The position numbers and the translations under genes were made by a program. Source: Fasciola hepatica (lineage: Eukaryota; Platyhelminthes; Trematoda; Plagiorchiida; Fasciolidae). From it: a DNA stretch of 64,000 nt. Location of the stretch: positions 4,707,001-4,771,000 of the forward strand of contig CANUEZ040000105.1 in the NCBI GenBank assembly GCA_948099385.1. Direction: 5' to 3'. This document shows positions 56,656-64,000 of the stretch, piece by piece. Under the pieces are notes generated by a model that saw only the letters and a list, made by a program, of their open reading frames with translations, had not been told where the DNA came from and searched no databases. How positions within the stretch are numbered: the stretch's first letter is position 1; the number at the start of each line of letters is the position of its first letter.

Positions 56656-56702
56656 AAGAACGCTTCATTGGAGACCAGAATCTGTGGGAACGATACGCGG
56701 AT

Positions 56703-58436
56703 TTGATGAAGCGAAACGAGGCCCTCGGTTACGTTGAAAAGGTGCCTGTTAACACCGACAGCAAAAGGGGTATCTGGTATATGCCTCACCACCCGGTTAT
56801 CAACCCCAAGAAACCCAATAAACTGTGGGTGGTTTTCGACTGTGCGGCCAAGTTCCAGGGCAATTTGTTAAACGATCGCCTACTACAGGGGCCTGACTGG
56901 ACCACACCACTGATCGATGTTTTGTGCCGTTTCAGAGTGGGTAAAGTGGCTTTGTCTGCCGACATTAGGGAAATGTTCCATCAGTTGAAGATCCCGGTAG
57001 GAGAACGAGATGCTTTGCGTTTCCTGTGGTGGGAAGGGAGCGACCGGGACAACGCAGTGGTGAATTATAGGATGACCGTCCACCCCTTCGGAGCCATATC
57101 GCCACTATTTTGTGCGAACTACGCCCTCCGAGAATCAGCGAACAAACATGGCGATCTAGTACATCGGACGGCGGTAGAAAGCGTCAGCAGGAACTTCTAC
57201 GTCGACGACTACCTTGAGTCATTCGATGATGTGGAATCAGCTCTAGAGCAGTTCAGGGGTCTGACGAGATTGCTGGAAGAGGGCGGCTTCCATCTAACTA
57301 AATGGATGTCGAACGCTTCAGAAGTGCTGAAGGTCATCCCGTATCACGAAAAGGCCGAAAGGGTAAAAGATTTGGACGGCTCTCCACTTCCTATCGAGCG
57401 CAACTTAGGTATACAATGGGACGCGGAAACGGACGATTTTGTTTTCGAACTAAACGTTTCCGAGCTTCCAATAACCCGTCGTGGCATACTATCTGCCGTC
57501 TCAAGTTTGTTCGACCCGCTCGGTTTCGTCTCACCATGGCTGCTACCCGGAAAGATCTTGCTGCAGCGGCTGTGCCGTAGGAAAGTTGATTGGGACCAGT
57601 CACTGGACCGAGGGGACCGGTTGGACTGGGAAGAATTTTTGAACAGCTTGAAGAAATTAGGGGGCATAAGAATCCCACGATGTTTGACTCCTGGCCATAC
57701 GACACGGACTGGAGAACTACATGCCTTTTCCGATGCATCCGAAGTCGGTTATGGAGATGTGGTGTACGGACGATGGTGCGCAGGAGATGGACAATATACC
57801 ACGAGGATCCTGTTCGCTAAAGCCTGCGTTGCTCCACTGAAGTCGGTCTCAATCCCACGCCTTGAACTCAGCGCAGCCGTTTTGGCAGTCAGGGTGGTGC
57901 AAGCTGTGAAGAGATGTTTCGATCTCTACATTTGGTCGGTGAGCTTCTGGACGGATTCAACGGTAGTACTTTACTACATTAACAACGTCCGTAGCCGGTT
58001 TGGTACTTTCGTTGCTAACCGGCTCACGATTATCCACGATGAATCAGCCACGAACCAGTGGAATCATGTCCGGTCTGGCGACAATCCGGCAGAACAACAC
58101 CAGGCAACTAGAGGCGTGGACGAGAGGGCCAAACTTCCTGCACTTGCCCAAACAGGACTGGCCCGCGTTCGAATTAAAACGACCTACTGCTGCCTGCAAA
58201 ACAACCTTAGTAGAGCTAATGATTCAACACGTCCACGCCATGGAGGTGCATGCCGGGGAAAGTCACGTGATAAGCGTCATCCGAAAGCGCCTTTGGTTGC
58301 TGAGAGGATGAGAGACCGTAAAACGCGTAATCCGACGGTGTGTGCAATGCAGGAGATGCAATGCCACAGCAGGCAAACAATTCATGGCCCCACTACCAGA
58401 ATGCAGGGTGACTACGGGCTGGTGGCCGTTCAGTGA
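56703..58436 (+). pseudogene. pol: BEL-A reverse transcriptase and RNase H, unit 2
   Basis: Same blocks as unit 1, with FYVDDYLESF at about 57194-57223. It has DSKRGIWYMPHH near the start (methionine in unit 1). In RNase H, SIPRLELSAAVLAV keeps the catalytic glutamate that unit 1 lost, but EVGYGDVVYG has aspartate where unit 1 and other BELs have alanine or another small residue. The frame goes wrong at about 58090, as in unit 1. Confidence 0.9.
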
Positions 58437-59340
58437 CACCGGGTTGGACTATTTCGGGCCCTTGTGGATCAAGTGCGGGAAGAGGTTAGAAAAGCGATAC
58501 GGATGTATCATGATGTGCATGAAGTCACGCGCGGTAAACCTAGGAGTCGCACATTCGATGACGACCGATTCGTTTCTACGGGCCTTGCAAAGATTTATCA
58601 ACCGACGGGGCGTACCGGCCGATATATACTCAGATAATGGATCGAAATTTGTGGGCGCTCAACGGAAATTACAGCGTTGGCACAAGAACATAAACAGGGA
58701 CGAACTGCAGGATCGAACCGTGGCCTACGGCACACGATGGCATTTCAACCCCCCACGGGCCAGCCACCGAGGCGGCGTATGGGAACGCATGATCCGGTCC
58801 GCCAGACGGATATTGCTGTCAATCATGGAGCAGCAGCCGCCTGACGACGAGACGCTAAATACCGTCATGACTGAGGTGGAGAGAATCCTGAACAACCGCC
58901 CCCTGGTTCCAGTAATGAACGGCGACCCCACCCACCTGGCGCTCACCCCGAACGACTTATTGACGTCAAGGTCGAACGAGAGTTTCCAAGGGCCGGTAAA
59001 CTTTCGTGGGAGCTACCTCCACGGGTGGAAGCAAGCGAACTATCTGGCCAAGGTTTTCTGGAGGCGATGGCTACGGGAGTACCTACCGGCTTTGCAGACT
59101 CGACAGAAGTGGCTGGCCAAAACGAGACCATTCAAAGTTGAGGACGTGGTTATGATCGCCGACGAACGCGCACATTTCAGCGCTTGGTCTTTGGGAGTAG
59201 TTACAGAAACCATCAAAAGCACTGACGGAATGATAAGAACGGTGAAGGTGAAGACGGCTAACGGAGTGCTCATTCGTGACATACGCAGTATTAACCTACT
59301 CGAGAGCGAAGACGGAGGAGCTGATAGCTCTGAGGCCTAG
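58000..59340 (+). pseudogene. pol: BEL-A integrase, unit 2
   Basis: Same as unit 1: true sequence from about 58090, TGA at 58309-58311, then 332 open codons from 58342 with LDYFGPLW, IYSDNGSKFVGAQ and SHRGGVWERMIRS. I saw no residue differences from the unit 1 protein. Confidence 0.9.
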
Positions 59341-60036
59341 TAAACCTTTTCACACCAGTAATCGAGGTAGATAAAGAAACACCATATATACCACACGGTA
59401 TCCGTCAAACACGTTACAGTGCTCGCGGTCGTTCGTTGACATTACAGAAGGTTCTTTCCGATACGTGGTGATGAATGCGATCCCATTGTAACTCCCGGTA
59501 CATAGACACATGCACGGCGCACTCTACATCCCGTAAACCCATCAAACATGTGACAGTGTTCGTTGTTTTGCTTTTTGTTGACGTTACCGAATGCCCCTTG
59601 CATATGTGGAAGTAGCGGAGCTCAGGTCACACACACATGCTACATTTTACTCGTTTTCTTGCCACACGGTCTTTTGTTGAGATTGCAGAAAGTCCTCCTT
59701 TGGTGTGTAGTCATACCTGTGATTTCATTGAACGCCCCGGCACACACTCGAACACTCACACACACTCAAACACATTCATCCAGGACCGGACGGCCCTTTA
59801 AGAGGACAATATCTATGTGAACCTTCAAGCCCGCCATCGCTCATTTGGTCTCGTGGAAGATGTAGACTAGCCTCACGTCTACGTAGCCCATGGGTTAGGT
59901 GCGACCAGTAATAGAACGTTGACGACGAGCAATAGACGCGCGCACTGACAGCAGGGCCTAGGTAAGTAGAAAGAATTAGTACCTTCATACCGAACCTTTG
60001 ACTCCGCTAAGGATCCAGGGGGACTTTGGTGGGCGG
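59341..60036 (+). other. BEL-A 3' noncoding region, unit 2
   Basis: Copy of 47602-48297; no gene. Confidence 0.7.
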
Positions 60037-60413
60037 TGTAGCAACCGGTAGTGGAAAATCTCCCCTTTACCCTCGCGATTCAGTGGTTTGCCTAACATCA
60101 CACATTTGCCTACACTATTGATTTGTCTTTACGAACTGGTTGTTTCTATGGACCAATTGTTGTTTGTTCGCGCCCAGAGCGCTATTTTGGCACATCCTTG
60201 GTCAGGACCTGCTTGACGCACGTGCTGTTTGCTCACACGCTGCTATTCGGTTTCTCGTTGTTGAGTCCTTGTGATCGTATTATTGAGGTTCGTATTCGTT
60301 TTGATGTCATTGTTCATGTAATAATCTAGTATCATAGAACATCGCGGATAATCGTCTTTTGATTTCGGGATCCGTTGCGAATTTGGCTACGCATTGCTCG
60401 AACGTTCGTTACA
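60037..60413 (+). repeat. BEL-A 3' LTR, unit 2
   Basis: 377 bp. Three clustered substitutions near 60334-60346 (ATCATAGAACATCGCGG here against ATCGTAGAATATCACGG) set it apart from all other copies of this LTR in the window. Confidence 0.9.
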
Positions 60414-60418
60414 CCGTC

Positions 60419-61029
60419 GAAACAGTTCACAGCAGAAGCAGTTATTGCCCGGAGAGAAATCCTTCGAGTTAAATCCATGATCTGGTGGGGAATCCGAAGA
60501 CTTTCATTCCGATCTACCAAGCCACGGCTAGGGAAAACCGGAAGCCCCGCGTGCAGACATGAGCACCGTGCTATCAGGAGGACATGGACCGTCCGGATAA
60601 GTTGTAAGAGCTGGCAGCTAGAATGGTGAACAGACAAAGGGGTAGATACACGGAACATCCGCTTTACTCTGGATCTATTCTCAGTGAAAAGACGGCGCCT
60701 TCGCGGGGACTTGATGGGGCTTTTCGATTGGATGGAGGGACAGTCGGATGCAAGTTTAGAGGACCATTCCTCTCCAAAGAGGACAGCCTCAGATTGCTGT
60801 GGATGCACTCGGGGCTCCAAATTAGGGCACGATTTTTCTCAAGTTGAATAGGGGCCATTTTGGAAAAGGCTCCCCAGGAAGGTCGCAAGCGAGTGTTGTG
60901 TACTTCGAAAAAACATCAGGATGGTTTTGGGTGGCACTGCACCTCGAATCATTTTGGTTATTCCTAGGACCAGGGACACAACTCATTGTTCTCGGTTTTT
61001 CATGCACAGCTCGCACTGCTCAAAATTTT
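60419..61029 (+). pseudogene. Element J 3' piece, unit 2
   Basis: Copy of 48680-49290, with the same thumb and C-terminal blocks (KQFTAEAVIARREILRVKSM, RRRLRGDLMGL). Confidence 0.6.
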
Positions 61030-61169
61030 CCTTCTTCCAGAAAAAGGAAATTCCACACAGGTTTCGGAGTTACAGAAGCGGTTGGAAAACGAAAATTATC
61101 TGCAAGCACGATTGGTTCTGGCCCCAAAACTGACCGCCACTCTGTAATGGCGCTTCATACTCTGCCAGT

Positions 61170-61719
61170 GTAACGGCCAGATTAGGGGCTGCTATCCTGT
61201 TGTTCATCTAATAAGAGCTGGTGCCCGCCAGTACACTTGCTGAGCCCCGGCTCGTGGACTTTCTTCTCCTTTTGTGCTTTTGCGAATCACACACTTGAAA
61301 CCCTCGTCTAAAGAGCATGGCCTATAGGTGCTACATTTCTGGCACTCAAAGCAGGACCCCACCGAGTCGAGTAGGAGGGCTTGGAGATGGACTCGATGCG
61401 GGCCGAGGAGATTTGGCGCCGCTCGGTAGAGGTTCCGCAGTGCGGCTCTCTCGAAACGGGGTTCCCAGGGACTTCGTACTCCAGTGAAGTGTTTTGGGGG
61501 GGCACAAAACACTGGGGCAGTTCTCTCCGGTTGGGGGAGTGGATTAGCTGCTAGAATGAAGGCTGCCATCCTGTTGTTCGTTTAACATAAGTGTTAATGT
61601 TGATACGCCTACTGAGCCTCGGCTCACGGATTTTGCTCTCCTTTCACGCCTTTGCAAGTCAAACACTTACAACTCTCGTCGGACAGGCACTACCCTCGGG
61701 TAATACACGAGATTTCCTA
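61170..61719 (+). repeat. Two BEL-2-like LTR starts, unit 2
   Basis: Copy of 49431-49980. Confidence 0.45.
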
Positions 61720-62201
61720 TACAAATCCTCCTCAGCCAGAAAAGCCCAGTGAAATATGGGGGTAACACGAGCTGAAATATCCCTGCCAGTGTCTATTGCC
61801 GGATAGGTGGGATCCCGCTTCCGTCTGAAACAAGTATCATTCGGAGCTGCCGAAAAGCCCCTGAAGCATAATTACCTGAACACAGGGCTGGATTTAGCCA
61901 CACAAGTCCTGTCCCTGTTAAAGTAAACTGGATTAAAAGGCGCCATGGACAGCTCTGCTTTGAACTTAGTTTTTTAAGTGTACTCCTGAAAGACAACGTT
62001 ATTTCCCACCATCATACTTACCAGGGCAACCCCGGGGTACACTCTTTATCCGGAGAACCCTTTTGTTTTTTAATCCCCTAAATTATTTCAAGATTTGTGA
62101 ATTACGTACCATAATATATTAGAGCTTTTATAGACCGTAGGCCATTTGTAAGGAGTACCTTTTTTCTTTGGTCATTATCTTGCTACTATCGCACGCGTAT
62201 A

Positions 62202-62657
62202 ATGACGCATGAGATGTCTACCTGTCTGGCAGCCGGATACAGGAAGCCAGTGGGCAGATGCATCGGGTGCCAAGTTTGTAATAGATGGGCCCATGGGGGC
62301 TGCTCCGGGGTTGGTAGGGACGTGTATCCACTTTACTGTAAGAACAGCCGGGTCGAGTGGGTGTGTGGTATTTGCAAGGAGGCTGCAAGGCTAGCCCGTC
62401 TAAGGCAATATGAACGGAATACGGTCCAACTTCGTCCTGAAAATTTCAGAGGCGCTAGGCGCAAATCATGGCTGCGGGGTTCGTTAGTAAGTTCATATGC
62501 AGAAGCCCTGAGAGCGCCCAAGAGGGCGGTCCTCGAGGTGACGAAAGGCCGGGCAGGCGGCTGCCTCATACCAGCTGCGTCCACTCCTGCGCGGCAAAAT
62601 GCGACAAGCGAGAGGGGAAGGCAGAAACCTAAGATGAAACAAGGTAATAAAAAATAA
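62202..62657 (+). pseudogene. Element I ORF1, PHD-like part, unit 2
   Basis: Identical by eye to the unit 1 frame, with the same GRCIGCQVCNRWAHGGCSGV and WVCGIC zinc-ligand pattern and the same break before the next domain. Confidence 0.6.
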
Positions 62658-62661
62658 CAAT

Positions 62662-63138
62662 ATGACAAAGGCGACGGACAACATCGTGAAGCAAGATGGA
62701 CCCAGATATCGTGACTTGGAAGTCCAGCTGGTGGATCAGCAAAGGAAGGTCCAGGCAATGGGAAGGACATCGATCCGTAGGCTACCGATATTAACCCTGT
62801 GGGAGCCATTTATATGGAAATTGAAGGCCAGAAGGGATATAGATAGGAGACGAATGTATGACACGTTGCAACTTGCAGGTGTACCAGGTCCTGTGTCTCT
62901 CAAAGGAGCACACAGAGTGGGGACATGGAAATCCCCTCTCACGAAAACGGGAGAGAATGTCACGCGACCGATACTGGTCAGAATTAGGGGGGAGCACTGG
63001 AGAGATATGTTGCTAGGCCAGTCGACGCTGATAGCCCACACCATCATGGGCAGATATCAGGTTACACCTGATGAACGCAGGGGAATGGCTTGTGATTCGC
63101 CCATAAGAGGAAACGCGGCTAAACCCGTGGGGCTCTAA
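62662..63138 (+). pseudogene. Element I ORF1, RNA-binding-like part, unit 2
   Basis: Identical by eye to the unit 1 frame, with GAHRVGTWKS, RPILVRIRGEHWRDMLL and YQVTPDERR. Confidence 0.6.
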
Positions 63139-63498
63139 AGACAGGTCTCCGAGGGCATCGGAACGCCTTATCCGGCGGCCGGGTTACGTCACCGACAGCT
63201 TTGAGTAAGCGGCACAGGCCGTCGGGATTTGCGATCACTGAAGACGCACCGAAATATGAAAGTTAGCAGTGCTGTCCTGTGGAGAAAGGTACCACCGTGG
63301 TCAACATGGTTGTCAAACTAGGGCCTATAGCGATCGACTGGGAGAGTTAGGTAGTCCTAGATGACCACCGGACTCATTGCACCTCAGTACAGGACATAAC
63401 CATGAAAAACTTGCCACCATCTCGGGCTTTGTGCCCGACATACGACGAATGCTAAATGACAAAAAATAACCCGTAGGCGTCTAATCAAATGCGGTTGT

Positions 63499-63767
63499 GC
63501 TTCACACCAATGCATGTCATATTGGAAACAGGTGGGTGGAGTTCTTCAGAGCAGCAGGAGAGCATAACGCGTCCATTGTTGCCGTTACGAAAGCATGGCT
63601 GTCTTAAAATGACCACGTACCGGTAATAATACAAGAAGAGTTTTATGTGTGCAGGGAAGACAGGGGGCATGACAGTGTACAGGGTGGAGTGGCGTTCCCC
63701 ATCAGGGTGGGTACAAATCATCTGGAGTTTCAGACCGGGGTTTGTACTCAAGATAAACAACTCTACA
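63499..63767 (+). pseudogene. Element I endonuclease fragment, unit 2
   Basis: Copy of the unit 1 fragment with T-K-A-W in place of T-E-T-W and the same in-frame TAA; cut by the BEL-B LTR at 63768. Confidence 0.6.
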
Positions 63768-64000
63768 TGTATCGAAAGTTTGAGCAATGCGTAGCCAAAT
63801 TCGCAACGGATCCCGAAATCAAAAGACGATTATCCGCGATGTTCTATGATACTAGATTATTACATGAACAATGACATCAAAACGATTACGAACCTCAATA
63901 ATACGATCACAAGGACTCAACAACGAGAAACCGAATAGCAGCGTGTGAGCAAACAGCACGTGCGTCAAGCAGGTCCTGACCAAGGATGTGCCAAAATAGC
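63768..64000 (-). repeat. BEL-B LTR (inverted), unit 2, cut by window end
   Basis: First 233 bp of the inverted LTR, equivalent to 52029-52261. The unit very probably continues beyond the window. Confidence 0.9.

Larger units (their letters stand above)
54172..60413 (+). mobile_element. BEL/Pao element BEL-A, unit 2
   Basis: Same 6242 bp structure, LTR ends and target duplication (54167-54171 and 60414-60418) as unit 1. It carries the same TAA, TAG, three frameshifts and TGA, so these lesions predate the duplication. Confidence 0.92.
53908..64000. repeat. Tandem duplication unit 2 (cut by window end)
   Basis: Equivalent to 42169-52261 shifted by 11,739 bp. Visible differences include substitutions changing BEL-A residues: D to N and N to D in the protease-RT linker (44392 and 44436 versus 56131 and 56175), M to R near the RT start, and PHLKL versus PRLEL in RNase H. 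Confidence 0.95.

Noticed and set aside
1..64000. Host genes, tRNAs, CRISPR arrays, bacterial-type operons or a diversity-generating retroelement.
   Set aside because: All reverse transcriptases here belong to gypsy, BEL or CR1/L2-type eukaryotic elements. No cloverleaf-forming sequence, CRISPR spacing or template/variable repeat pair was seen by eye. A tRNAscan or similar run would be needed to exclude small RNAs formally.

Overview
The window is eukaryotic, repeat-dense DNA, very probably from a flatworm (trematode or cestode). The inference rests on the mix of retroelement families: a gypsy element whose reverse transcriptase resembles the CsRn1 clade, several BEL/Pao elements resembling the Saci-1 type, and CR1/L2-like non-LTR elements, one with a PHD-finger ORF1. 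I found no intact host gene, rRNA, tRNA or CRISPR array in 64 kb. Almost every long open frame is a piece of a transposable element, and nearly all carry stops, frameshifts or deletions. I saw nothing I would call a new functional system. The interesting content is architectural: nested insertions, a large inverted dimer and a large tandem duplication.

Layout, left to right. At 187-333 lies a dense cluster of TTGGGCA/TGCCCAA heptamers, followed by a broken transposase-like gene (1440-3287). A gag-less CsRn1-like gypsy element (3570-7241, +) follows, with a ~455 bp noncoding repeat (called R455 here) inserted in pol. A decayed BEL element (BEL-C, minus strand) occupies 8125-12618 and appears to resume at 21717-22040. 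Between those halves sits a 9.1 kb head-to-head pair of CR1-like copies (12619-21716) with 3526 bp near-identical inverted arms, both 3' ends facing outward. At 24339-25615 is the 3' end of a second CsRn1-like element (minus). At about 25700-29270 is another gypsy-like pol (+) with altered catalytic residues. A poorly recognised stretch (about 29.6-32.5 kb) follows, then a CR1 fragment (32572-33565, minus), a BEL LTR plus gag start (33773-34672, +), a non-LTR element (34680-38560, minus), a second full R455 copy (38563-39028) and a non-LTR C-terminal fragment (41140-41690, +).

From 42169 to the end the sequence is two tandem copies of an 11,739 bp unit (42169-53907 and 53908-64000, the second cut by the window end), about 99.8% identical by eye. 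Each unit holds a CR1/L2-like reverse transcriptase gene (element J) split by a 6242 bp BEL element (BEL-A, 377 bp LTRs, 5 bp target duplication CCGTC), two LTR-like fragments, a PHD-finger ORF1 plus endonuclease fragment of another non-LTR element (element I), and an inverted BEL LTR with the 3' part of a second BEL pol (BEL-B). All disabling lesions I checked in BEL-A are present in both units, so decay came before duplication.

The relative order can be read from nesting: J before BEL-A; I before BEL-B; BEL-A and BEL-B before the tandem duplication; BEL-C before the CR1 dimer; the CsRn1-like element before R455.
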